Positions 1 through 7,253 of a stretch of 64,000 nt of DNA are shown one piece after another. A model generated the notes under the pieces. It searched no databases. It worked only from the letters and a program-made list of their open reading frames with translations, and was not told where the DNA came from. The stretch comes from BCD1 sp965230565 (GTDB lineage Bacteria; Bacteroidota; Bacteroidia; Chitinophagales; Saprospiraceae), in NCBI GenBank assembly GCA_965230565.1, contig CBDDLH010000009.1, positions 62,001 to 126,000 of the forward strand, in the 5' to 3' direction. Position 1 is the first letter of the stretch. The number at the start of each line of letters is the position of its first letter. The position numbers and the translations under genes are program-made.

Positions 1-66
1 AGGTCTTTTGGAGTATATAAATTGATGTTTCTACATCTTAATTTCGAAACCAAAACCTATTGACAA

Positions 67-486
67 ATGAAAAAAACAGTGTTTCTATTAATAGCTACTT
101 TTATAATTTTGCTGAGTTCCTGCGATAAGGAAGTCATAACCGGAGGTTTCGTCTTAGGAGAAATTTTTGATCTGGAATTCGGCGCAGAAAAAACGTCTGA
201 AGATAATGCGATAACGGTTTCCTTTGCGGAAATCGTGGATTCCCGCTGTCCGTTGAATGTGATCTGTGTCTGGGAAGGGCAAGCGGAAGTGAAATTGGCC
301 GTGACCATTTCCGGAGAAGAACCGGTAGCCCTGGAATTGATCAACCGGGTAGGATATCCAGAGTTTGGGATTGATACCCTTGGAAATTATATTTTTACCC
401 TGGAAGATGTTCTGCCATATCCGGAAGATCCCGAAGATCTGGATAATATGGATTATGTACTGAAAATGAAGGTAGAGGAGTTGTAA
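67..486 (+). CDS. Small lipoprotein with DSRCP/CVWEG motif
   Basis: Predicted 139-residue lipoprotein. Residues 1-18 are a basic then hydrophobic signal ending in the lipobox L-S-S-C, so Cys19 should be lipidated and anchor the protein in a membrane. Residues 58-71 carry D-S-R-C-P followed by C-V-W-E-G, a pattern I recognise from small uncharacterised Bacteroidota lipoproteins. Cys61 and Cys67 could form a disulfide or bind a metal, but that is inference. The remaining sequence is acidic and predicted to be beta-rich. The gene stands alone on the plus strand, with a structured repeat directly downstream. Function unknown. Confidence 0.75.
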   Translation: MKKTVFLLIATFIILLSSCDKEVITGGFVLGEIFDLEFGAEKTSEDNAITVSFAEIVDSRCPLNVICVWEGQAEVKLAVTISGEEPVALELINRVGYPEFGIDTLGNYIFTLEDVLPYPEDPEDLDNMDYVLKMKVEEL

Positions 487-490
487 AAAT

Positions 491-650
491 ATACACCGCT
501 GGCGGGGTCGGCTTCCAAAAAATGGTAAACCCGTTTTTTGGGAAGTCGGGGGTGGATTCACCTGTAAGCAAATCCACCCCCAAATTTGACAGCAAAAATT
601 TTCTTTTCGCAAAAGAACGGAGTCAAATTTGACCCAGCCAGCGGGATACA
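491..650. repeat. MITE-like structured element with terminal inverted repeats
   Basis: A block of about 150 bp is bounded by CCGCTGGCGGGGTC (496-509) and its near-complement GACCCAGCCAGCGG (631-644), 13 of 14 paired. Inside are three further hairpins: 512-522 with 534-545 (one bulged G), 548-558 with 571-581 (a perfect 11-bp GGGGGTGGATT stem), and 601-607 with 611-617 (a perfect 7-bp stem with CGC loop). The direct repeat ATACA flanks the block at 491-495 and 646-650 and could be a target-site duplication. No protein-coding content is apparent. Confidence 0.6.
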
Positions 651-698
651 TATTTCCCAAAATGAATGAATTCAGTCAATAGCAGGAACCTCTTAACC

Positions 699-1565
699 TC
701 ACCGGAAAAAATACTCATTTCCAATTTTGTCAATGTAGCCAAATCTCCCCTTTTCGTATTCTACGAGAGCGAATCCCTTTGCTAATGAACTAATCGTATA
801 ATATTTTGCAGGAATAAAGTCTTTGGGCTCAATATAGATACTTTTATAACCCCAAAGTCCACCCTGTTTAAATCCGATGTATTCATTTTTCCCAGCCTGG
901 CAAATTGCGCAATTGAACAATTTTATTTCTTCGAATTCAAAGCTTAAATTTTCCAAAACGTGTTTTGAACCACCATGAAACCGACCTTCAAAGGCAAAGG
1001 AGATTAAACTGTCCTTGACAATATACATGAGTTGATGTGATATTGGAACTATGGAGTCAAACATCGGTGGAATCGTGTCCGGAACATAATTAATTAAATT
1101 ATTTTCATCCCGGATAGCTTTATCCAGAATGATCCCCAGTTTTCCATTCTCCTCGATAATGGTTGATCTGTTCATCATTGGGGTTACGCAGGAATAATGA
1201 GTTCCGCAAACACCAATGGCAATTTTGTTTTTCTTGCCATTGGTTTTGATATAAAATTTCTTTTGGCCTTTAAAAACTCTGGCCACCCCGTATCGAAAAT
1301 CATCTGCCTGATCAAATCGGGCTTTTATTTGAATCTCCCCCTTCATATTTACAAAACCGTATTTATCTTTTTGCTTAAACCGCGCTAATCCATTAAAAGG
1401 TGGGTAGGCTTCATCAAATTGAGGACAAATGACGATCTCTTTGGCCTGATTCATAAAACCCCATTTTCCATTGTTGTAAAAGGGAACAATTATATCACCC
1501 GATTGAGCATTCAAATAATTGAATTGTATGAATCCTATTAAGACTATCAGGATACCTTTTTTCAT
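699..1565 (-). CDS. Secreted WG-repeat protein
   Basis: 288-residue exported protein. Residues 1-20 are a signal peptide ending near A-Q-S. The body contains WG (KWG) repeats: a G-K-W-G-F unit near residue 33, a K-Y-G-F-V unit near 68, a L-W-G-Y unit near 237 and a final G-R-F-G-Y-I unit, each followed by a P/A-x-F/Y-D/Y segment, as in WG repeat proteins. These repeats are thought to form beta-rich surface structures; no enzymatic role is known. The gene begins 18 nt after the stop of the T9SS protein gene at 1584-2264 and is probably co-transcribed with it. Specific function unknown. Confidence 0.75.
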   Translation of the reverse strand: MKKGILIVLIGFIQFNYLNAQSGDIIVPFYNNGKWGFMNQAKEIVICPQFDEAYPPFNGLARFKQKDKYGFVNMKGEIQIKARFDQADDFRYGVARVFKGQKKFYIKTNGKKNKIAIGVCGTHYSCVTPMMNRSTIIEENGKLGIILDKAIRDENNLINYVPDTIPPMFDSIVPISHQLMYIVKDSLISFAFEGRFHGGSKHVLENLSFEFEEIKLFNCAICQAGKNEYIGFKQGGLWGYKSIYIEPKDFIPAKYYTISSLAKGFALVEYEKGRFGYIDKIGNEYFFR

Positions 1566-1583
1566 ATTATAATAATATTTAAC

Positions 1584-2264
1584 CTACTTAATCTTCACAA
1601 CCTCCCCAATATTTTCTCCAACCCCCTCAGAATTCAAAAAAACCAAATGATAAATCCCATCCGTCAATGAACTCAGATCTATCGACATTGGATATTCAAC
1701 TATGGGAAAAGATCCGACAAGAGATCCTTTGGCATCAAAAACTTCAATACTTCCGGTTAATGCCATGTCTACTTCAATATTAACTATACCGCTTGTTGGG
1801 TTAGGGTAATAGTTCCAGGTTCTTTTATCATGTTGTACTATGTCGATTTTATTATCACCTGAATCATGTTTCGAATTTTCTTTACCTAAACAGCAAATTA
1901 ATCTACATTTGTAATGCATCATCTGGTACCCAGTAACCACAACTTCTTTTAAACCATAATTCTGGTCTTCAAGAATTATCAAATTGTCAAACATCATATC
2001 CTCAAAACTGAGCTTTTGGGTTTCAAAACCCAGATAAGTGATTTCCAGAGTATCGCCGGCAGACATTTCGAGCTCAAATTGGCCCTGGATACCCGCATAA
2101 GCACCAGAAACAAATTTTTCACCATTCCGATTGACTACATTCGCTCCGATTAAATATTCTCCCTGGGTATCGATAATGGTGCCTTTGATAAGTTCCTGAC
2201 TAAAGGCTGTATTAAAAGAAATGAAGCTTAGACAAATTATTGTGAGTAGTAATTTTTTATTCAT
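1584..2264 (-). CDS. T9SS-sorted protein with carboxypeptidase-like regulatory domain
   Basis: 226-residue secreted protein. A signal peptide (1-22, ending F-S-Q) is followed by a CarboxypepD_reg-like beta-sandwich (about 25-110) with the usual I-x-G-T-I-x-D start and I-T-Y-L-G-F-x-T core. A short Cys-containing linker follows, then a C-terminal type A T9SS sorting domain (about 150-226) starting Y-P-N-P-T-S-G and ending in V-V-K-I-K. It should be exported through the outer membrane and attached to the surface or released. It is the first gene of a likely two-gene unit with the WG-repeat gene. The linker K-C-R-L-I-C-C is unusual. Substrate or role unknown. Confidence 0.8.
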   Translation of the reverse strand: MNKKLLLTIICLSFISFNTAFSQELIKGTIIDTQGEYLIGANVVNRNGEKFVSGAYAGIQGQFELEMSAGDTLEITYLGFETQKLSFEDMMFDNLIILEDQNYGLKEVVVTGYQMMHYKCRLICCLGKENSKHDSGDNKIDIVQHDKRTWNYYPNPTSGIVNIEVDMALTGSIEVFDAKGSLVGSFPIVEYPMSIDLSSLTDGIYHLVFLNSEGVGENIGEVVKIK

Positions 2265-2595
2265 AAAAAATGGTTTTTAGTGTAAACAGATCATTGAGCC
2301 TGCCTATGCCGTCAGGCAGGCGCAACGCGATCGGTATTCTGTTTCTGTGAGAGCCGAAATGTTTTTTTATCCGGAAAGCCGGCTCACCGATCAATTCACG
2401 TTGTTCATTGCTCAGCGATCCTAGTCGTTTTTGTTGTTAATAAATTCATTGAGACGGATTGCTGTACAGGTGTAATTTATTCGGCTTGTCACACCGAATG
2501 AATCTTGCCTGATCAGGAAGACAGGTTCGGTGGGTACGTGTATTCTTATAATCATTTTGGTGAAAGATTTATTTTATAATTTAAAAAAAGGAAAT
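2265..2595. other. Non-coding stretch with a short GC hairpin
   Basis: No convincing gene. It holds a hairpin GCCTGCCT (2298-2305) / AGGCAGGC (2314-2321) of the same type as those near 26840 and 45912. The rest is unremarkable sequence upstream of the T9SS protein gene. Confidence 0.5.
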
Positions 2596-2635
2596 GGCTA
2601 AGGCTTTAGGTTAATTCTTTTCCTCAGCCTTAGCC
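2582..2635 (-). terminator. Rho-independent terminator of the vWA gene
   Basis: GGCTAAGGCT (2596-2605) pairs perfectly with AGCCTTAGCC (2626-2635). Read on the minus strand, the stem is followed within a few bases by a run of seven T (plus-strand A-run at about 2583-2589). It lies just past the stop codon of the gene ending at 2653. Confidence 0.6.
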
Positions 2636-2652
2636 TTCTCCTTAGCCTCTTT

Positions 2653-4872
2653 CTATTTCCCCGCCAAAGTCTTACTGGATATCTTCTGTGCTTCCCCAAT
2701 CAACTTTATCATCTCCGCACGATAACCATTGGCATCCTTGCCCTTAGACCCTTCTGCCATGTTTTTCAGATTTCTCCAATTAGATTTTCCTTTGTATTTG
2801 GAGTCTCTGAGCAGTAAACCAAATTCAGCCACGGAAGCTGACCACCGGAAATTGTCGGAACTCTTGGCCAACGGGATATTCATGTCCATAGCTCCTTTTT
2901 CCAATAATTTACTTTTGTGACCATCTGGTTTTTTGTAGCGGAATTTGATATGAACCATGTCCTTCTTAGCACCTGAAAATGCCTTGACAGGTTCTACTCT
3001 TTGTTGGGTATCCTGAACATCAGCGATGTACGGCGTCTGGTAATTGGCAGGGATGATCTCATAGAGGGCCGTTACGGTGTGACCTGCACCCATTTCGCCT
3101 GCGTCTTTGGTATCATCGTCAAAGTCTTCATCGGCGAGCAAGCGGTTTTCATAACCGATGAGTCGGTAACCTTTTACCTGCTCAGGGTTGAATTCCAATT
3201 GCAATTTCACATCTTTCGCAATAGCGAACATCGTTCCGCCAAATTCGTTGATCAGTACCTTTTTCGCTTCTCCGATATTGTCGATGTATGCGTGGTTGCC
3301 ATTTCCTTTGTCGGCGAGTTTTTGCATTTTACCATCCTGGTAGTTGCCCATACCGAAACCGAGAACCGTCAGGAATACTCCGCTTTCCCGCTCTTTTTCG
3401 ATCAGTTTTACCAGATCGAAGTCACGGCTGACTCCCACGTTAAAATCTCCGTCGGTGGCAAGGATCACCCGGTTGTTACCGTCTTTATTGAAATTTTCTC
3501 TTGCCAGCTTGTAAGCCAGCTTGATACCTGCACCTCCGGCTGTGGACCCTCCAGCTCTAAGGCGATTGATAGCATCCTTGATGGTTTTTTTCTGGGTGCC
3601 GTTGGTCGGATTAAGCACCACCCCTGCCGAGCCTGCATATACAACAATGGATACAAAGTCTTTCTGACGCAAATTGTCCACCAGCATATTTAAGGATTCT
3701 TGCAAAAGGGGCAGTTTGTTGGAGCTGTTCATACTTCCCGATACATCGATCAGGAATACCAGATTGGAAGCCGGGAGATCCTCTTTGGCAATGCGCTCGC
3801 CCTGTAATCCGATATGTAACAATTTATGTCCTTTTTGCCAGGGGCATTCGGAAATTTCCGTAATGATCTCAAAAGGGTGTTCTCCCGTTGGTTCGGGGTA
3901 ATCGTAATTGAAATAGTTGATCATTTCCTCAATGCGGATGGCATCTTTGGGCGGCATGGAGCCGTAACTGATGAATCGGCGCATATTGCTGTAAGATGCA
4001 GCATCCACATCAATGGAAAAGGTAGAGAGCGGTGTTTTATTAGCTTGTAAAAACGGATTCTCATAAATTTCATCGTATCGTTCAGCGGAGTAATCCACAA
4101 CGGTGTCTTTAACGGTTGTTTTGGTGGATTTCGAATCGTCGACTTTAACTTTTGCTTCTTCTTCAACCGTCACGACCCCTTTCACAGGAATTTCTTTTGG
4201 AGTTTTTGGTGAAGGAGGTTCAGCAGCAGGGGGTACATGATTAGTTGGTTTGGGTTCATTCTTTTTGCTTTTAGAGACTTGGTCTCCTTGGACCCTTACA
4301 CCGTCAACATAATAATTGGTAGCATCTGAGCGAGAACCACGAATGTGAACGGCATCCGCTGGAACAGGAGAAGCCTTTACACCTGCAACTTTACCAGACA
4401 GTGCATCTTTATATTTTTTTATTTTTTTCCGGGCCTTCCTGTCGCGTTTGGTTACTTTTTGAACGGAATACCCCATGGATCTTTTCTCAACTTCTACTCC
4501 CATAGCTGTCACTACGCACTCATCCAGGGTAACCCCTTCCTGCAATACCACATCAAGAACCTTGCTTTCTCCCAGTTGGATTTCCTGGCTTTGAAAGCCG
4601 GTGTAGCTGAAAACAAGCGTAGCATTTTTCCTTGAAACGGTGAGGCTGTATTTCCCGTCGAAGTCAGTAACGGTACCATGAGAGGTACCTTTTTCAAGCA
4701 CACTGGCTCCAATTAAGGTCTCACCATTGTTATCTCTAACTGTTCCGGTGACAGTATAAGAATCTTTTGGGTGTAAAACACCATTTTTTAAAGTTACACC
4801 ATCAGGAGAAACAAAAGCTGCTGCCGACAATAACAGCACGGCAGCAGTAATAAAATAGAACAATTTTTTCAT
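2653..4872 (-). CDS. vWA-domain surface protein (YfbK type) with carboxypeptidase-regulatory and plug-like N-terminus
   Basis: 739 residues, signal peptide at 1-20. Residues 39-112 form a CarboxypepD_reg-like domain. Residues 157-196 resemble the start of a SusC/TonB plug (A-L-S-G-K-V-A-G-V, I-R-G-S-R-S, Y-Y-V-D-G-V), but no beta-barrel follows. After a Pro/Lys/Glu-rich linker comes a YfbK-type N-terminal region (about 270-360) and a von Willebrand A domain with a complete MIDAS start D-V-S-G-S-M (376-381) and A-T-D-G-D-F further on. The C-terminal 200 residues match the DUF3520-type tail. MIDAS proteins bind divalent metal and usually a protein ligand; the ligand is unknown. Transcribed alone, with a terminator downstream and divergent from the ECF sigma gene. 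Confidence 0.85.
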   Translation of the reverse strand: MKKLFYFITAAVLLLSAAAFVSPDGVTLKNGVLHPKDSYTVTGTVRDNNGETLIGASVLEKGTSHGTVTDFDGKYSLTVSRKNATLVFSYTGFQSQEIQLGESKVLDVVLQEGVTLDECVVTAMGVEVEKRSMGYSVQKVTKRDRKARKKIKKYKDALSGKVAGVKASPVPADAVHIRGSRSDATNYYVDGVRVQGDQVSKSKKNEPKPTNHVPPAAEPPSPKTPKEIPVKGVVTVEEEAKVKVDDSKSTKTTVKDTVVDYSAERYDEIYENPFLQANKTPLSTFSIDVDAASYSNMRRFISYGSMPPKDAIRIEEMINYFNYDYPEPTGEHPFEIITEISECPWQKGHKLLHIGLQGERIAKEDLPASNLVFLIDVSGSMNSSNKLPLLQESLNMLVDNLRQKDFVSIVVYAGSAGVVLNPTNGTQKKTIKDAINRLRAGGSTAGGAGIKLAYKLARENFNKDGNNRVILATDGDFNVGVSRDFDLVKLIEKERESGVFLTVLGFGMGNYQDGKMQKLADKGNGNHAYIDNIGEAKKVLINEFGGTMFAIAKDVKLQLEFNPEQVKGYRLIGYENRLLADEDFDDDTKDAGEMGAGHTVTALYEIIPANYQTPYIADVQDTQQRVEPVKAFSGAKKDMVHIKFRYKKPDGHKSKLLEKGAMDMNIPLAKSSDNFRWSASVAEFGLLLRDSKYKGKSNWRNLKNMAEGSKGKDANGYRAEMIKLIGEAQKISSKTLAGK

Positions 4873-4937
4873 AGCTTTACGTTTTTAAGAGAAGGTGTCG
4901 GTTTAGACAATGACGAGGAAAATCATTTTTAAAATTA

Positions 4938-4972
4938 CTCCTCAGCCTTAGCCTTAGCCTCAGCCTTTTTAA
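4938..4972. repeat. Short imperfect tandem CCTTAGCC / CCTCAGCC repeat
   Basis: Between the divergent vWA and sigma-factor genes lies a run of CTCAGC-CTTAGC-CTTAGC-CTCAGC units. The same words occur at 2624-2650 in the terminator region of the vWA gene, so the vWA gene is flanked by related simple repeats. Confidence 0.4.
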
Positions 4973-5050
4973 GTTTTAGTTTCTTCAAGGATGCAGCTTC
5001 CTTTGAAATTACACACAACAGAAAAATATTTTTTTTGAATTAACCCGTAA

Positions 5051-5623
5051 ATGCTCAAAATCTGGCGCCGAAATAAAGATGAATTCAGCGATGAGGAATT
5101 GTTGGATCTGTTTTTAAAAAGTGACGACTTGTCGCACCTGGGCGTATTGTTTGAGCGGTATATGGAGTTGGTTTTTGGTGTGTGTCTGAAGTATTTGAAA
5201 GATGAGGTTTTAGCAGAAGATGCGGTGATGAATATCTTTGAAGAAGTGGCAAAAAAGGTAAAAAAACACGAAATTGCAGCATTCCGCGGATGGCTCTACG
5301 TTCTAAGCCGGAACCATTGCCTGATGCAGTTGCGAAAGGACAAAAAACATTTAAATACAAATATTGCTCCCGAAAGTGTGTATTCCGCAGAAGAAATGCA
5401 TCCTTTGGATGAACCCTCAATGACAGAACTCAGGGAGCGACACTTGAAAGAATGCCTGGAGAGATTATCAATGCAACAAAAAGAGTGCGTCGACATGTTT
5501 TATTACCAGGGATACTCGTACAAAGAGATCGCAGATATGAAAGACGAAGCTGTCGGTAAAATTCGTTCTCATATCCAGAACGGCCGCAGGAATCTGAAGA
5601 ATTGTATTGAGAAAAAAGAATAA
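5051..5623 (+). CDS. ECF-type RNA polymerase sigma factor
   Basis: 190-residue sigma-70 family factor with the two-domain ECF layout. Region 2 spans about 30-97 (core-binding helix around L-F-E-R-Y, then A-E-D-A-V-M-N-I-F and F-R-G-W-L-Y-V-L-S-R-N). Region 4 spans about 133-182 and ends in the helix-turn-helix G-Y-S-Y-K-E-I-A-D with K-I-R-S-H-I-Q as recognition helix. Such factors are normally held by a membrane anti-sigma encoded next door. Here the next gene codes for a single-pass membrane protein in the same orientation about 200 bp downstream, which fits that role. The gene is divergent from the vWA protein gene. Confidence 0.9.
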   Translation: MLKIWRRNKDEFSDEELLDLFLKSDDLSHLGVLFERYMELVFGVCLKYLKDEVLAEDAVMNIFEEVAKKVKKHEIAAFRGWLYVLSRNHCLMQLRKDKKHLNTNIAPESVYSAEEMHPLDEPSMTELRERHLKECLERLSMQQKECVDMFYYQGYSYKEIADMKDEAVGKIRSHIQNGRRNLKNCIEKKE

Positions 5624-5629
5624 ACCAGT

Positions 5630-5750
5630 CGACAGTCCTCATTTTACAGTGGACAGTCGATAGTAACCAGAAACCAGAAATGGAACAAAGTAACATCCCG
5701 AACGAGATTTTACATCGAGTGTATACGAAGTGTCGGGACCAGCAACCAAA
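5630..5750. repeat. Interspersed repeat copy upstream of the TonB-like gene
   Basis: This stretch is built of repeat words found elsewhere in the window: CGACAGTCCTCA and GACAGTC units, an AACCAGAAACCAGAA stretch, and a 39-bp block (5695-5733, starting ATCCCGAACGAG) that recurs at 11227-11263 with a 2-base gap. It ends just before the reading frame of the next gene. Confidence 0.6.
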
Positions 5751-5829
5751 ATAACAGCTTACGAAAAAGGAAACGACATATCATTTTTTAGAGGACCTTC
5801 GCAAATGGCTGCGTGGAGATTCCCGCCGT

Positions 5830-7077
5830 GTGGATGAACAGCGACTGGAAAAGGCGTCTGTGAACGATCCTTTCCTGGCTGATGCTATGGATGGTTTCCG
5901 GCAGTTTCCGGAGAGTGACCATGAAGAAGCGATGGGAAGATTACGTAAACGGCTGAATGAAAGAACCCGTGACCGAAAAGGAGGCTTTATGCTGTGGCGG
6001 GTGGCTGCGGCTATCGTTTTTGTCATTATTGCCGGGGGAGTATTTTGGATGGTGAATGATCGTTTTACCATGGAGAATAAGGATATGGCTTTTAAACCTG
6101 TCCCGTCCCAGGTGGAAGAGGCTGAACCACAGAAACCCGGAGCGGAAGCGGCCCCATCAGATAATGAGACCATCGCCGGTTTTGAAACAGAAGAAAAACC
6201 TGCTGAAGAAGTTCCTGAAGCGAAGTTAGAAGGACCTGTTGCAGAAAATGATGTGGTTGAAGATGCGTATGATCCCGGTCCAATTGCACAATTGAGGGAG
6301 GAACGAGCTGCACCACCTCCACCAACCATGGTGATTGATGGAGTACCTGTGGATGCACCAAAACCAGCTGAGGATGCGGTGGTTGTATTAGCAGATGAAG
6401 TTTCAACAGAAGAAATGCCCGCTAAAGATTCTGCAGCATTCACCTGGGCAGATATGGAAGCCGAATTTGCAGAGGACACCCTAAATGTTGTACTGCCGGA
6501 AGAAAGGCAATACATCATTGGGACGATTCTTGCCGAGGATGATCAGCCAATAATTGGCGTTAACGTTTCCGCTCTGGGGACAACATTGACAACCATGACC
6601 AATATCAGGGGACAATTTAAACTGGAATGGACTCCTGATATTGAAAAACTGGAATTTCTATACAATGGTTATGAAAAAACACTGGCTGATGTGCAGGGGC
6701 CTGGAACGTTGAGCGTTACCATGACCCAGTTGGCCGACCTTGAATTAAGTGATGTAGCCGTCGCAGCTGAGCCTGTTGCGGGTGCAGCTAAGGCGAAAAG
6801 ATCATTTGTAGCCCAAACTAAAGTTCAACCTGTAGGAGGGTTTGATGCTTTTGAAAAATATATCAAGAAGAACAAAAAATTACCTGCCAATGTCTCCAAA
6901 GGCGAAGTACTGCTTCAATTCGTAGTACAACCTGACGGCAGCCTAACCAATGTCAAAGCCTTACAATCTGTTCCTGATTCAATCGAATCCGAAGCCATCC
7001 GCCTGCTGACAAAAGGCCCTAAATGGGAAAATCCGACAGGAGAACCGGAGGTGGTGGAGTATACTATGAAGTTTTAG
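5830..7077 (+). CDS. Membrane protein with carboxypeptidase-regulatory and TonB C-terminal domains; putative anti-sigma partner
   Basis: 415 residues from a GTG start. Residues 1-45 are cytoplasmic and resemble the N-terminus of Bacteroidota anti-sigma/TonB proteins (L-E-K-A-S-V-N-D-P-F-L-A-D-A). A membrane helix spans 54-75, then a Pro/Glu-rich periplasmic stretch (85-225), a CarboxypepD_reg-like domain (228-300) and a TonB C-terminal domain (about 335-415, with G-E-V-L-L-Q-F-V-V and the final Y-T-M-K-F strand). The frame stays open upstream to a TAA at 5752, and residues encoded there (F-L-E-D-L-R-K-W-L-R-G) look like the missing family N-terminus, but no ATG, GTG or TTG occurs in that stretch. 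The start is therefore uncertain. Likely signals to or restrains the adjacent ECF sigma factor; inference. Confidence 0.75.
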   Translation: MDEQRLEKASVNDPFLADAMDGFRQFPESDHEEAMGRLRKRLNERTRDRKGGFMLWRVAAAIVFVIIAGGVFWMVNDRFTMENKDMAFKPVPSQVEEAEPQKPGAEAAPSDNETIAGFETEEKPAEEVPEAKLEGPVAENDVVEDAYDPGPIAQLREERAAPPPPTMVIDGVPVDAPKPAEDAVVVLADEVSTEEMPAKDSAAFTWADMEAEFAEDTLNVVLPEERQYIIGTILAEDDQPIIGVNVSALGTTLTTMTNIRGQFKLEWTPDIEKLEFLYNGYEKTLADVQGPGTLSVTMTQLADLELSDVAVAAEPVAGAAKAKRSFVAQTKVQPVGGFDAFEKYIKKNKKLPANVSKGEVLLQFVVQPDGSLTNVKALQSVPDSIESEAIRLLTKGPKWENPTGEPEVVEYTMKF

Positions 7078-7142
7078 TCTTCAGTTTGTGGTTTTTGAAA
7101 CTGCCGATAGCTTAACCTTCATTGTTGATGCAAACAGTTTTA

Positions 7143-7180
7143 GAAAAAAATAATTTATTGCTCCGTCCTTCAGGGCGGAG
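7143..7180 (-). terminator. Rho-independent terminator of the patatin gene
   Basis: CTCCGTCC (7161-7168) pairs with GGGCGGAG (7173-7180), with one G-U pair. On the minus strand the stem is followed after about ten bases by a run of seven T. It lies between convergent genes ending at 7077 and 7254. Confidence 0.55.
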
Positions 7181-7253
7181 ATCAAATCAGAAATCAAAAA
7201 AGCTAGGCCTTTAGGCCTTTCTCCTATTACTGGGGAAATTATTCAATTCATTT

